Source: Stigmatella aurantiaca DW4/3-1 (GTDB taxonomy: Bacteria; Myxococcota; Myxococcia; Myxococcales; Myxococcaceae). Taken from it: a stretch of 64,000 nucleotides of DNA. This document shows, piece by piece, positions 26,760 through 36,447 of the stretch (position 1 is the stretch's first letter; every line of letters starts with the position of its first letter). The notes below the pieces were generated by a model. That model saw nothing but the letters and a program-made list of their open reading frames with translations. It did no database searches and was not told where the DNA came from. The stretch lies in the NCBI RefSeq assembly GCF_000165485.1, contig NC_014623.1, positions 9,132,893 through 9,196,892 on the forward strand, written 5' to 3'. The translations under genes and the position numbers were made by a program.

Positions 26760-26802
26760 GCCCCTCCCTACGCAGGAAGAGGCACGGCGATTGCGGCCCC
26801 TC

Positions 26803-27894
26803 TCACCTCACGCCCGGCACCTCGGGGGGCGGCCGGGCATCCGGTGGAGGATCCTCGAGCACCACGGCCTTTCCCGTCACCTCCAAGCGCGCCCTGTCCC
26901 CGGGACGCAGCGGCGACTCCGGTCCCCCGCGCACCGTCAACTCCATCCCCGCGCACCCGGCGGTGAACTCCACCCCGGGCCCCTGGAACTCGCGCGAGAG
27001 CACCTCCGCGCGCAGGGCTCCTCCCACCGCCACCACGTCCCTGTCCGGCACGAGCCGCAGGCTCTCGGGCCGCAGGGACAGCAGCACGGGCCCCTTGGCC
27101 TCCCCCTGCAATGGAAGAATCCCGAGCGCCGTCCGCGCCCCGTTGCCGAAGGCGCTGCCGGGCACCAGGTTGGTGCCCCCGAGAAACCACGCCACGAAGG
27201 CGTTGCGCGGCGTGGTGTAGACGGCCTCGGGCGTCCCGGCCTGCTCCACCTTCCCGGCGCGCATCACCGCCAGCCGGTCCGCGAAGGCCATGGCCTCCTG
27301 CTGATCGTGCGTGACGAGCACCACGGCCGTCTCCAGGGACTTGAGCACCCGGCGCACCTCGCTCCGGGTGGTGGCCCTCAGCGCCGCATCGAGGCTGGAG
27401 AAGGGCTCATCGAGGAGCAACACCCTCGGTCCCGGGGCCAGCGCCCGGGCCAGCGCCACCCGCTGCTGCTGACCTCCCGAAAGCGCATGGGGCATCCGCG
27501 CCTCGAAACCGCCCAGCCCGAACAGCTCCAGCATGGCGCGGGCGCGGGCCACCTGCTCCCGGCGCGGCAGCGCATCGAGGCCAAAGGTGACGTTGTCCAG
27601 CACGGACAGGTGGGGGAAGAGGGCGAAGTCCTGAAACACCATGCCCACCCGGCGCTGGTCCGGCGGAAGGAACGCGTCCGGCCCGGACAGCAGACGGCCC
27701 TCCAACGTGACGGTCCCGGTCTCCGGCCGCTCGAAACCGGCCACCAGCCGCAGCGTCGTCGTCTTGCCGCAGCCCGAGGGGCCAACCAAGGCCAGCGTCT
27801 CGCCAGGGGCCAGCTCCAAGCAAAGCCCATCCACCGCGGCGGTGCCGCCAGCGGTGTAACGCAGGGTGACGTGATCGAGCGAGAGCAGCGGCAT
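26803..27894 (-). CDS. fbpC: Iron(III) ABC transporter ATPase (FbpC-like)
   Basis: A 363-residue ABC ATPase powering the uptake of a small solute. Walker A is GPSGCGKTT (about residue 38), the Q-loop MVFQDFALFPH, the signature LSGGQQQRVALARAL, Walker B VLLLDEPFSSLD, and the H-loop THDQQEA. A C-terminal TOBE-type domain follows (LLSLRPESLRLVPD...). FALFPHLSVLDN and the gene order binding protein-permease-ATPase fit the ferric-iron FbpABC family. The ATG at 27894 is the first that fits the family start. It begins 26 bases after the permease gene stop. Confidence 0.9.
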   Translation of the reverse strand: MPLLSLDHVTLRYTAGGTAAVDGLCLELAPGETLALVGPSGCGKTTTLRLVAGFERPETGTVTLEGRLLSGPDAFLPPDQRRVGMVFQDFALFPHLSVLDNVTFGLDALPRREQVARARAMLELFGLGGFEARMPHALSGGQQQRVALARALAPGPRVLLLDEPFSSLDAALRATTRSEVRRVLKSLETAVVLVTHDQQEAMAFADRLAVMRAGKVEQAGTPEAVYTTPRNAFVAWFLGGTNLVPGSAFGNGARTALGILPLQGEAKGPVLLSLRPESLRLVPDRDVVAVGGALRAEVLSREFQGPGVEFTAGCAGMELTVRGGPESPLRPGDRARLEVTGKAVVLEDPPPDARPPPEVPGVR

Positions 27895-27920
27895 CGCGTC
27901 CTGGCGCGTACACCAATCCC

Positions 27921-29489
27921 TCACCCGGGGCGAGCGCCTTCCTCCTGGGAGAGCAACAGACCCACCCCCAGGGCGGAGACCGCCATCAGCACCAGCGCGG
28001 ACGGAGCGGCCTGGGCAAATCGCCCTTCCGCCGTGGCGCTCCAGACACGGGTGGCGAGCGTCTCGAAACCAATGGGCGCCAGCAACAGCGTCGCGGGCAG
28101 TTCCTTCATGGCGGTGAGAAAGACGAGCGCTGCCCCCGCGAGCCACCCAGGCGTCATGAGGGGCACGGTCACCCGGGCGAAAACGGAGGGAGGGGTGTGC
28201 CCCAGCGTGGCGGCGGCCTCGGCCAGGTGAGGAGACACCTGCAAGAGCGCCGTCCGGAGTGCCCCCACCGCCTGCGGCAGAAAACGGACCAGATAGGCCA
28301 GCAACAACATGACCAGCGTGCCGTAGAGGAAGGGCACCGCGTGGATGCCGAAAAAGACGAGCGACAGCGCCAGCACGATGGGGGGCAGGGCGTAGCCCAC
28401 ATAGGCGCTCCGCTCCAGCATCAGGGCCCCCCTCCCCGGGTGACGCACCCCGAGCAGGGCGAGCGGCAGCGCGGCCACCACCGACAACACCGCGGCCAGC
28501 CCCGAGGCGAGCACCGAGTTCACCGCCGCCCCCAGCACCGGCCCTTCTCCAGCCCCCCACCCCCGCGCCGCCCAGTACACGAGGATTCCCACCGGAAGCC
28601 CCACGCCCAGCGCCACCACCCCGCCACACAGCCCCAGGCACGGCAGCCGCCAGCGCCCCAGGAGCACGGGCGCGCCCCGGCGAGAGGCGCCCTTGGCGCT
28701 GCGGTGATACCCGGCCCGGCCACGCACCCACACCTCCAGCACGAGCACGGCCACCGTCACCACGACCAGCGCCAGCCCCAACAGCGCCGCGTAGCTGCGG
28801 TCATACGCACCTTCGTACTGCATATAAATGATGCGGGAGAAGGCGTCGTACTGCACCAGGGCCACGGCGCCGAAGTCCGACAGGACATAGAGCCCCACCA
28901 GCAACGCGCCCGAGGCAAAGGCCGGACGCAACAGCGGCACCGTGACGCGCCAGAAGGCCCGGACGGGCGAGAACCCCAGGCTGCGCGCGCTCTCCAGGAG
29001 CGCCGGGTCCTGGGCCAACAGGCCCGCCCGGAGCGCCAGGAAGAAATAGGGATACGTCGAGAGCGTCAGCGCGAACAGGGCCCCGGGGAAGCCGTAGACC
29101 GGAGGCACGGGCACCCCGAGCCGGGCCAGGGGCCCTTCCAGCGCCCCGCCCGTGCCAAACGCCGCGAGCAACACGTACCCACTGACGAAGGTGGGCAGCG
29201 CGAGCGGCAGACACAGCAGCGCTGTCCACACGCGCCGGCCCGGCAGGTCCGTCCGGGTGGTGAGCCAGGCCAGCGGCAGAGACAGCCCGGCCGAGCACAC
29301 CGTCACCGCCAGCGCCAGCCCCAGCGTGCTCCCGAGCAGCGCGAGCGTCCGCGCCCGGAAGAGCAAGGCCCACGCCTCGGCATCGGCCTCGGCGGCCCGG
29401 ACGGCCAGATAGACGGCGGGCAGCAGCGCGAGCGCGGCCACCGCCATCCCCGCGGCCCGCAGCGGCCAAGAGGCACGGCGCGGCATCAT
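27921..29489 (-). CDS. fbpB: Iron(III) ABC transporter permease (FbpB-like)
   Basis: A 522-residue inner-membrane permease made of two fused halves, about 12 membrane segments in total, as in FbpB/SfuB. Each half has the EAA loop that docks the ATPase (ALLESARSLGFSPVRAFWRV and LAEAAATLGHTPPSVFARV). It starts at the double ATG 29489/29486, 16 bases after the binding-protein gene stop, so the three genes are one operon. No Fur-type box was recognised upstream. Confidence 0.92.
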   Translation of the reverse strand: MMPRRASWPLRAAGMAVAALALLPAVYLAVRAAEADAEAWALLFRARTLALLGSTLGLALAVTVCSAGLSLPLAWLTTRTDLPGRRVWTALLCLPLALPTFVSGYVLLAAFGTGGALEGPLARLGVPVPPVYGFPGALFALTLSTYPYFFLALRAGLLAQDPALLESARSLGFSPVRAFWRVTVPLLRPAFASGALLVGLYVLSDFGAVALVQYDAFSRIIYMQYEGAYDRSYAALLGLALVVVTVAVLVLEVWVRGRAGYHRSAKGASRRGAPVLLGRWRLPCLGLCGGVVALGVGLPVGILVYWAARGWGAGEGPVLGAAVNSVLASGLAAVLSVVAALPLALLGVRHPGRGALMLERSAYVGYALPPIVLALSLVFFGIHAVPFLYGTLVMLLLAYLVRFLPQAVGALRTALLQVSPHLAEAAATLGHTPPSVFARVTVPLMTPGWLAGAALVFLTAMKELPATLLLAPIGFETLATRVWSATAEGRFAQAAPSALVLMAVSALGVGLLLSQEEGARPG

Positions 29490-29505
29490 GGCTCCAGACG
29501 GCGGC

Positions 29506-30492
29506 CTAAAGGACGCCGGTCTCCTGAAGGAGCCGCAGGGTCCCCTTCAAGTCCTCCAGCTTCGACAGGTCCAGGTCCGGGGAGCCCACCTTGCTCAGCG
29601 CGGGCAGGGCCGAGGCTGCCGCCACCCCGGGTACCAGTGGGTACTCGAACGTCTCCTGGGCGAAGTGCTGCTGCGCCTGCGTGTCGAGCAGGAAGGCGAT
29701 GAGCTGCTGCGCCGCCTCCGCCTTCTTCGAGCTCTTCAGCACCGCCGCACCCGACACGTTCACCAGCGTGCCCGGATCTCCGGCCGCCAGGAAGTGGTTG
29801 GCCACCGGCAGCGCCTCGCCTTGGTCCTTCTTCGCGGCATACAGGTAGTAGTGGTTCACGAAGCCCACGTCGATCTCTCCACGCCCCAGCGCCTCGACGA
29901 TGGCCGCATTGTTCTTGTAGGTGCGCGGCGCATTGGCCTTCACGCCCTCCAGCCACTTCTTCGCCGCCGCGTCCCCCTTCATCAGCCGCAGCGCCGTCAC
30001 GAACGCCTGGAACGAGCCGTTGGTGGGCGCCCAGCCAATGCGGCCCTTCCACGCAGGCTCCGTGAAGCCCTGAATCCCAGTGGGCAGTTGCTCTGGCTTC
30101 ACCTTGGCGGTGTTGTAGGCCACCACACGGGCCCGGCCGCTCAGACCGACCCAGAGCGCCTCGGGCGAGCGGAAGCGCGCGTCCACCTTCTCCACTTGCG
30201 CCTTGGGCAGCGGCTGAAGCAACTGGGCCTTCGCCAGCGCTCCGAGCGCGCCCGCATCCTGGGCGACGAACACGTCCGCGGGCGACTTCGCCCCCTCCTC
30301 CATCAGCGTGGCGACCAGTTGCGGCGTCTCGCCATAGCGCACCTTCACCTCGATGCCCGTCTTGGCGGTGAAGGCTTTGTAGAGGGGCCCCACGAGGCGC
30401 TCATTGCGTCCGGAGTAAACGGTCAGGGTCTCCGCGGCATGAACAGCGGAGGTCAGCAGCAGGGCAATCAGGGGAAGCAGAAGGCGGCTCAT
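29506..30492 (-). CDS. fbpA: Iron(III)-binding periplasmic protein (FbpA-like)
   Basis: A 328-residue periplasmic binding protein with a cleavable signal (MSRLLLPLIALLLTSAVHAA). The opening ETLTVYSGRNERLVGPLYKA and the tyrosine pair in VGFVNHYYLYAAKK are those that bind ferric iron in FbpA/FutA. It is the first gene of the minus-strand fbpABC-like operon. The histidine kinase gene ends 44 bases upstream on the same strand, so read-through is possible, but I see no evidence that the kinase controls iron uptake. Confidence 0.93.
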   Translation of the reverse strand: MSRLLLPLIALLLTSAVHAAETLTVYSGRNERLVGPLYKAFTAKTGIEVKVRYGETPQLVATLMEEGAKSPADVFVAQDAGALGALAKAQLLQPLPKAQVEKVDARFRSPEALWVGLSGRARVVAYNTAKVKPEQLPTGIQGFTEPAWKGRIGWAPTNGSFQAFVTALRLMKGDAAAKKWLEGVKANAPRTYKNNAAIVEALGRGEIDVGFVNHYYLYAAKKDQGEALPVANHFLAAGDPGTLVNVSGAAVLKSSKKAEAAQQLIAFLLDTQAQQHFAQETFEYPLVPGVAAASALPALSKVGSPDLDLSKLEDLKGTLRLLQETGVL

Positions 30493-30536
30493 GGGCCGCA
30501 GACCCTAACGGACAGCGCCACCGGATGCCACCCAGG

Positions 30537-31745
30537 TCAGATGGGCTCGGGGGTGGGCGGAGTGGCCGCCTCGCGCAGGGGCAGCATCACGCGAAAGCAG
30601 GTCCCCTGCCCCACGGTGCTCTCCACGGAGATCTCCCCTCCCAGCCCCTTGACGATGCTGTGGCAGATGGACAACCCCAGCCCCGTGCCCACCCCCACGG
30701 GCTTGGTGGTGAAGAACGGATCGAAGATGCGCTTGAGGTGCTCCGGGGCAATGCCCTCCCCGCTGTCCCGCACCTCCCCCACCACCCAGGGCCCCTCCAC
30801 CCCCAGGCGCACCTCCACCGTGTGCCGGTCGGATGCCCCCTCGGGGATGGCCTGGGACGCGTTGAGCAGCAGGTTGAGAAACACTTGGCCCAGACGCGCC
30901 TCGCTGCCCCGCACGGAGGGCACCGTCTGCAAATGGTTGATGAGCTGAGCCCGGAGCTGGATCGTTCCCTGGGCCATGTTGATGGCGCTCTCGAAGGCCT
31001 GCCGGACATCCGCCCAACCCTCGATCGAATCATCTCCCCGCGCATACGTCTTCAAGTCCCCGGTGACGTGGAGCAGCCGCACGGTGCCCTGACGGGCCTC
31101 ATCGAGCGCCTCCCGGCACTCCTCCAAGGTCAACGTCAGGAAGGCCAGGTCCGGCGGCGTGCCGTTGGCACCAAGCAGCGCCTTGCGCATCTCCGCCATC
31201 CCGCTCAGGGCAAAATTGAGGTTGGCGGAGATGTAGCCCAGCGGATTGCTCACCTCGTGGGCCACGCTGGCCGCCAGCGTCCCCAACGCCGCCAGCCGGT
31301 CCGCCTGGATCAATCGCAGCTCCAGGGTCTTCTGCAGGGTAATGTCACGAATCAGAAACGTCACGCTGGGGCGCGGCGAGACACTCAACGTCTCGGCACA
31401 AAACCATCGGCGCCCCCCGGCCACCTCCAGCGCATACTCGAAGCGCTCGAACTGTCCGGTGGACACCACCCGCTGGACGCGCTCCACCATGGGCTGGGCC
31501 ACGTCGGCACCGAGGATCTCCTCCAGCGTCCTGCCCACCACACTGGCCTGGGGAGCAGCCAGGAGCTCGTCGGTCCGGGTCCAGACCGCCAGGCAACGGC
31601 CATCCGGCTCCAGCTCGATGACAATGCCATCCGTGCTTCCAAGCACCTGGCGCAGCCGCTGATCAGCGGCCTCCAGGTCGCGCTTGGATGAGTTATCGGA
31701 TTCGGGAGGTGGGGGGTTTGCCCCCCGACCGGCGGAGTCACCCAT
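30537..31745 (-). CDS. PAS-domain sensor histidine kinase
   Basis: A 402-residue soluble kinase. A PAS domain covers about residues 25-140 (LRQVLGSTDGIVIELEPDGR). The phosphoacceptor is H163 in ASVAHEVSNPLGYI, then come the N box (LNLLLNASQAIPEG), G1 (VRDSGEGI) and G2 (GVGTGLGLSICHSIVKGLGG). No membrane segment and no response regulator nearby, so it is an orphan cytoplasmic sensor of the type common in myxobacteria. It lies downstream of gyrA and upstream of fbpA on the same strand. Confidence 0.93.
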   Translation of the reverse strand: MGDSAGRGANPPPPESDNSSKRDLEAADQRLRQVLGSTDGIVIELEPDGRCLAVWTRTDELLAAPQASVVGRTLEEILGADVAQPMVERVQRVVSTGQFERFEYALEVAGGRRWFCAETLSVSPRPSVTFLIRDITLQKTLELRLIQADRLAALGTLAASVAHEVSNPLGYISANLNFALSGMAEMRKALLGANGTPPDLAFLTLTLEECREALDEARQGTVRLLHVTGDLKTYARGDDSIEGWADVRQAFESAINMAQGTIQLRAQLINHLQTVPSVRGSEARLGQVFLNLLLNASQAIPEGASDRHTVEVRLGVEGPWVVGEVRDSGEGIAPEHLKRIFDPFFTTKPVGVGTGLGLSICHSIVKGLGGEISVESTVGQGTCFRVMLPLREAATPPTPEPI

Positions 31746-31835
31746 GGCAGTGCTCCTTATCTTGCCTCACCTCTTCAGAAGGTGCTGCTTCTGGGCCATC
31801 CTGGGTCACCCGTGACTGAGGGAGCGAGCGGTCCT

Positions 31836-31860
31836 CCTCCTCTCCGTCCGGGAGAGGAGG
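31836..31860 (-). terminator. Hairpin after gyrA
   Basis: Ten-base perfect arms CCTCCTCTCC and GGAGAGGAGG around a 5-base loop, just beyond the gyrA stop on the minus strand. It lacks a T tract. Confidence 0.4.
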
Positions 31861-31873
31861 GACTCGAAGTGGC

Positions 31874-34633
31874 TCACCCTTCTTCCGAGGGATCGCCTCC
31901 GGACTCGGCTTCGCCCGAAGGCTCGGCGGGCGGCTCCTCGGAGGACTCTGCCAAAGCCTGCGGCTCGCCCCCGGCGGCCTCCCCTTCCAAGGTGTCTTCG
32001 GACTCGTTGCTGGACTCCGGCAGCTTGGAGATGCCCGTGACCTTCTCCGTGCCGTTCTCCAGGGCAATGAGCCGCACGCCCTGGGTGTTGCGGCCGATGA
32101 CGGAGATCTCCCGGGCCTTCATCCGGATGAGCATGCCGCCGTTGGTGACGAGCAGCACTTCATCCGCATCCTTCACCTGCACCAGCCCCACCACCTTGCC
32201 GTTCCGCTCGGTGGTCTTGATGTCGATGATGCCCTTGCCGCCGCGGCCTTGTACCCGGTACTCGGCCTCCTGGGTGCGCTTGCCGTAGCCGTTCTCCGTC
32301 ACCGTGAGGATGGTGGCGTCCTTCTCCACCACGTCGGCGCCCACCACCTCGTCCCCATCCACCAGGGTGATGCCCTTCACGCCGTAGGCCTGCCGGCCCA
32401 TGGAGCGCACCTCTTCCTCGGGGAAGCGGATGCTCATGCCCTGGGCGGTGGACAGCAGGACATCCTTGCTGCCGTCGGTGATCTTCACCGCCACCAGCTC
32501 GTCGCCCTCCTCGATGCCCAGCGCGATGATGCCGCTGACGCGCACGTTGGCGAAGGCGCTCAGGTCCGTGCGCTTCACCACGCCCTTCTTCGTGACGAAG
32601 AAGACGAAGCGGTTCTCCGGGAAGTCCCGCGTCACCAGCACCTGCGCGAGCTTCTCGTCCTCCTCGAACTTCACCAGGTTGATGATGGCCTTGCCACGCG
32701 AGGTGCGGCTGGCCTGGGGAATCTGGTGCACCTTGAGCGAGTACAGCTTGCCCTTGGTGGTGATGGGCATGAGGAACGCGTGCGTGCTGGCCACGAACAG
32801 GTCGGTGACAAAGTCATCTTCCTTCGTCGTCGCCCCCGTCTTGCCGCGTCCGCCACGCTTCTGCGCCCGGTACTCGTTGAGCGGCGAGCGCTTCACGTAG
32901 CCGGTGTGGGACAGGGTGACGACCATGTCCTCCTCGGCGATGAGGTCCTCGCTGGTAATCTCCGACACCTCGCCGGTGATCTCCGTGCGGCGCTTGTCGC
33001 CGTACCGGGCGCGGATGTCCTGCAACTCCGTCTTGATGACGTTCAGCAGGCTGCTCTCGTGGGCGAGGATGTCGCGCAGCCGGGCGATGTCTCGCACCAG
33101 CGCCAGCAGCTCCTTGAAGAGCTCCTCGCGCTGCAACCCGGTGAGCCGCTGCAGGCGCATCTCGAGGATGTTCTGCGCCTGGATCTCACTGAAGCCCTGG
33201 CCCTCGTACTTGTGCTCCAACCCGAAGTAATCCGGCTCCTCGGCGCGCGCGCGGCTGACGAGCATCTCCATCTGCGCCTTGGCCTGGGCGTAGTCGATGC
33301 GCGGCAGGTTGCCGAAGCGCTCGTGCTCGTAGAGCTCCGAGGAGAGGATGTGCATGAGACCCCAGCGGGCCTCGTCCGGATCCTTCGAGGCGCGGATGAG
33401 GCTCACCACCAGATCGATGAGGTCCTGCGCGACCAGCAAGCCCTCGACGATGTGCAGGCGGGCAAGCGCCTTGCGCAGCTCGTAGCGGGTGCGGCGGGTG
33501 ATGACATCGCGGCGGTGGGAGATAAACCGGTCCAGCAGTTCCTTGAGGTTGAGCGTGCGGGGCTGGCCCCCATCGATGGCCAGCATCACCGCGCCGAAGG
33601 TGGTCTCCAGCGGGGTCATCGAGAACAGGTTGTTGAGCACCACGCCCGAGATGGCATCGCGCTTGAGCTCGATGAAGATGCGCATGCCCTGCCGGTCGCT
33701 CTCGTCGCGGATGTCGCTGATGCCCTCCAGCTTCTTCTCGCGCACCAGGTCGGCGATCTTCTCGATGAGCCGCGCCTTGTTCACCTGGTAGGGGATCTCC
33801 GTGATGATGATGGCCTCCCGGTCCCCCTTCTTGCTGGTTTCGATCTCCGTGCGGGCCCGGATGGTGATCTGCCCACGGCCCGTCTCGTAGGCCCGGGCGA
33901 TGCCCTCGCGGCCGGTGATGGTCGCCGCGGTGGGGAAGTCCGGGCCCGGGATGAACTGCATCAGGTCGCGGACGGTGGCCTGCGGGTGGTCGATGAGGTG
34001 CAGCGTCCCGTCGATGACCTCGCCCATGTTGTGCGGCGGGATGTTGGTCGTCATGCCCACCGCGATGCCGGTGGAGCCGTTGACCAGGAGGTTGGGGAAC
34101 TTCGTGGGCATCACGAGCGGCTCGGTGAGCGAGTCGTCGTAGTTGGGCCCGAAGTCCACGGTCTCCTTGTCGATGTCCGCCAGCAACTCCTCGGCCAAGC
34201 GGTCCATGCGCACCTCGGTGTAGCGCATGGCCGCGGGCGAATCGCCATCGACGCTGCCGAAGTTGCCCTGCCCGTCCACGAGCAGGTAGCGCAGGCTCCA
34301 TTCCTGGGCCAGGCGCACCATGGCCTCGTAGACGGAGGCATCGCCGTGGGGGTGATACTTGCCAATCACATCGCCCACCACGCGCGCGCTCTTCTTGTAG
34401 GCACGGTTGTGGGTGTTGCCCAAGTCGTGCATCGCGTAGAGGACGCGGCGGTGCACGGGCTTGAGGCCGTCACGCACATCGGGCAGGGCGCGCCCGATGA
34501 TGACGGACATGGAATAGTCGAGATACGAGCGTCGCATCTCGTCTTCGATGTTGACGGGGATGAGCTCTCCCGCCCCACTCGGAGGAGGAGAAGCGGGGGG
34601 CGTTGCCGGCTTGTCGGTGGTGTCGTCGGCCAT
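31874..34633 (-). CDS. gyrA: DNA gyrase subunit A
   Basis: A 919-residue type IIA topoisomerase subunit that cuts and rejoins DNA during negative supercoiling, working with GyrB. The winged-helix core starts [20 protein letters not shown]; the catalytic tyrosine is Y138 in [10 protein letters not shown]. The GyrA box ([10 protein letters not shown]) in the C-terminal pinwheel domain marks gyrase rather than topoisomerase IV. The quinolone-determining segment reads [14 protein letters not shown], so the positions equal to E. coli S83 and D87 are A99 and E103. An S/P/T-rich 20-residue extension precedes the core and a 50-residue acidic tail follows the last blade. gyrB is not in the window. Confidence 0.98.
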   Translation of the reverse strand: MADDTTDKPATPPASPPPSGAGELIPVNIEDEMRRSYLDYSMSVIIGRALPDVRDGLKPVHRRVLYAMHDLGNTHNRAYKKSARVVGDVIGKYHPHGDASVYEAMVRLAQEWSLRYLLVDGQGNFGSVDGDSPAAMRYTEVRMDRLAEELLADIDKETVDFGPNYDDSLTEPLVMPTKFPNLLVNGSTGIAVGMTTNIPPHNMGEVIDGTLHLIDHPQATVRDLMQFIPGPDFPTAATITGREGIARAYETGRGQITIRARTEIETSKKGDREAIIITEIPYQVNKARLIEKIADLVREKKLEGISDIRDESDRQGMRIFIELKRDAISGVVLNNLFSMTPLETTFGAVMLAIDGGQPRTLNLKELLDRFISHRRDVITRRTRYELRKALARLHIVEGLLVAQDLIDLVVSLIRASKDPDEARWGLMHILSSELYEHERFGNLPRIDYAQAKAQMEMLVSRARAEEPDYFGLEHKYEGQGFSEIQAQNILEMRLQRLTGLQREELFKELLALVRDIARLRDILAHESSLLNVIKTELQDIRARYGDKRRTEITGEVSEITSEDLIAEEDMVVTLSHTGYVKRSPLNEYRAQKRGGRGKTGATTKEDDFVTDLFVASTHAFLMPITTKGKLYSLKVHQIPQASRTSRGKAIINLVKFEEDEKLAQVLVTRDFPENRFVFFVTKKGVVKRTDLSAFANVRVSGIIALGIEEGDELVAVKITDGSKDVLLSTAQGMSIRFPEEEVRSMGRQAYGVKGITLVDGDEVVGADVVEKDATILTVTENGYGKRTQEAEYRVQGRGGKGIIDIKTTERNGKVVGLVQVKDADEVLLVTNGGMLIRMKAREISVIGRNTQGVRLIALENGTEKVTGISKLPESSNESEDTLEGEAAGGEPQALAESSEEPPAEPSGEAESGGDPSEEG

Positions 34634-34781
34634 GGCTTTTCAGGTAGGCGAAGGCGGGGGGGCGGGCCCGCCTGAAAGGGGGCATCCGCCAAACATAAGA
34701 GCGTACGTAACCCTCGAATTTCCGAGCGTCAACAAGGGAAACGAGGGGGTGTTGGCAGGGTTGCTCGGCCGGAGGGGTGGG

Positions 34782-35546
34782 CTACGCGACGCCCTTGGGA
34801 CGCAAGGGGGCGGCGAGCCGCTCCGCCTCGGCGCCCGTGGGGCCTTCCGGGTCCTTTTCACGGGCTTTTTCGAAGGCGGCGAGCGCCGCTTCCCGGTCTC
34901 CCTTGAGCTTCAGGGCTACCCCGACATGGAGGTGGGCGGCGGGGTTGTCCCGGTCCATCGCCAGGGCTTCCCGGAAAAAGGCGAGGGCCTGATCCACATC
35001 GCCGGACAGCAGGGCCTCCTTGCCCGCCTGGACGCGCTTGTCGGCGTCGTTGATGAGTTCCACCTGGAGCACGCTGCTGCCCACCACGTTGGCGATGAGC
35101 AAGCGCAGGACCCCACCCCAGTAGAAGGTCAGCCCCTCGGCGGCGGCCACGGCGGCGAGGGGGAGATCCGGCAGGAGCTGCTTTCCACGAAACTTGAAGC
35201 GAACCTTGGTGTAGCGGCCTTTGTTGGCCCAGTGGGCCACCTCGCCCTGGAGCTTCTTGAGCCCCTCCTCGATGCGCTTGGGGTCGATCTCCAGAGGGAA
35301 CGTGGAGCCCTTGTCCACGGGCTCCCCCGCGGGCAGCGCCTTCTGGACGGGCGGGGGCGCGGGAGGCTCGACCTCGAAGACCTCGACGATCGCGCGGCGG
35401 GGGGCGGCGGGGGCACGGGGGACCGGGGAGGAAGCGGGAACCTTGCGAGGCTTGGCCTTCACGGGAGCCTTGCGCGGTTTGGGGGCCCCCGCGTGGGTGG
35501 GCGTCTTCTTCGCAGGGGCCTTGCTACGAGGAGGAGTCTTCGCCAT
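34782..35546 (-). CDS. TPR protein with histone-like basic N-terminus
   Basis: A 254-residue protein. Residues 1-50 are rich in K, P and A (KTPPRSKAPAKK, PKPRKAPVKAKPRK), like the tails of H1/HMGA-type proteins. The middle (about 80-165) is an unrecognised domain, and residues 175-240 form tetratricopeptide repeats (ALLSGDVDQALAFFREAL, NPAAHLHVGVALKLKGD). Tail and repeats together suggest a DNA- or polyanion-associated scaffold, which is inference. It stands alone behind gyrA, transcribed in the same direction. Confidence 0.8.
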   Translation of the reverse strand: MAKTPPRSKAPAKKTPTHAGAPKPRKAPVKAKPRKVPASSPVPRAPAAPRRAIVEVFEVEPPAPPPVQKALPAGEPVDKGSTFPLEIDPKRIEEGLKKLQGEVAHWANKGRYTKVRFKFRGKQLLPDLPLAAVAAAEGLTFYWGGVLRLLIANVVGSSVLQVELINDADKRVQAGKEALLSGDVDQALAFFREALAMDRDNPAAHLHVGVALKLKGDREAALAAFEKAREKDPEGPTGAEAERLAAPLRPKGVA

Positions 35547-35578
35547 GGACGCACTCTACCGCGTTCTTCCGCCACAAC

Positions 35579-36382
35579 TCAGCCCAGCACCGCCACGAGC
35601 TGACGACACTGGGCCAACAACACCCCTTCCGCGCTCCAGAGCTCCTGGAGGTCCTCGGCAAACCCCTCGCTCGCCTGGCGAGAGGCCCCGGTGCGCAGGT
35701 ACAGGGCGCCTGGCGTCTCCCCGGGCCGGGGCAAGGCGTGGAAGAAGTGCACCGTGAAGTCCACGCTGGCCGCGGGCCGCACCCCGTCCAGGCGCGGCAA
35801 CACCGACGGTGGATAGGCATCCAGCAGCCCCACGCACAGCGGCGCATCCAGCACCAACGGCTCGCCCTTCGGACGGATCCACCCGCCCGTCCGAGCCTCC
35901 TGGGAGCCCGAGTACGGCACCCCACCCACACAGAAGCGGTACTCGAAGAACTGGCAGAAATCGGGCATGGGCACCTCCGGGGGCACCGGCGCGACGTCAT
36001 GGGCGGGTGGCACCTCTGGAGGCCGTGCCTCCAGATACTCGGGGCCCGCGCGAGGAATGCCAAAGGTGGCGCTCGCCACGGCCACCACGCCCCCGGCGTT
36101 CTCCACCCGCGCGGTGACGTGGGTGACGAGCTTTCCCGCGCGTTCGACACGCACCTGGAGCTGCGCCTCGCCCTGCACGGCGGGGGCGCAGAAATGCACG
36201 GTGAACGAGCGCACCGGCCGGGCCGGATCGGCCACCTGGTGTTCCATGGCGCGCAGCACCTGCCCCGCCACGACTCCCCCGAACGCCCCGCGCCCCTGGT
36301 ACCAGGGCTCATCGAAGCGGCTGAGATAGCGTCCCTCTCCCTGGGGACTGACGTGGGTGGCGGCGAGAAAAGGCGCGGTCAT
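35579..36382 (-). CDS. Acyl-CoA thioesterase (double hot-dog fold)
   Basis: A 267-residue TesB-type thioesterase that would hydrolyse acyl-CoA. Each hot-dog half is visible: the first with YQGRGAFGGVVAGQVLRAME and VRSFTVHFCAPAVQGE, the second with VDFTVHFFHALPRPGE and a closing QELWSAEGVLLAQCRQL. The ATG at 36382 gives the family start; an upstream extension in the same frame is not conserved. Its stop is 33 bases before the TPR gene. The substrate chain length is unknown. Confidence 0.85.
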   Translation of the reverse strand: MTAPFLAATHVSPQGEGRYLSRFDEPWYQGRGAFGGVVAGQVLRAMEHQVADPARPVRSFTVHFCAPAVQGEAQLQVRVERAGKLVTHVTARVENAGGVVAVASATFGIPRAGPEYLEARPPEVPPAHDVAPVPPEVPMPDFCQFFEYRFCVGGVPYSGSQEARTGGWIRPKGEPLVLDAPLCVGLLDAYPPSVLPRLDGVRPAASVDFTVHFFHALPRPGETPGALYLRTGASRQASEGFAEDLQELWSAEGVLLAQCRQLVAVLG

Positions 36383-36447
36383 GGCGAGCACCCTACCAGC
36401 AGGCACGCCCGGAAGGCGGTACGGGAGAATCACCTTCTTGGATGAAC

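Noticed and set aside
30493-30536. Fur box ahead of fbpA
   Set aside because: No sequence in this short gap resembles a Fur palindrome.
32249-34675. An 808-codon frame antisense to gyrA
   Set aside because: Composition is repeated H/R/L/V without conserved motifs; gyrA is certain.
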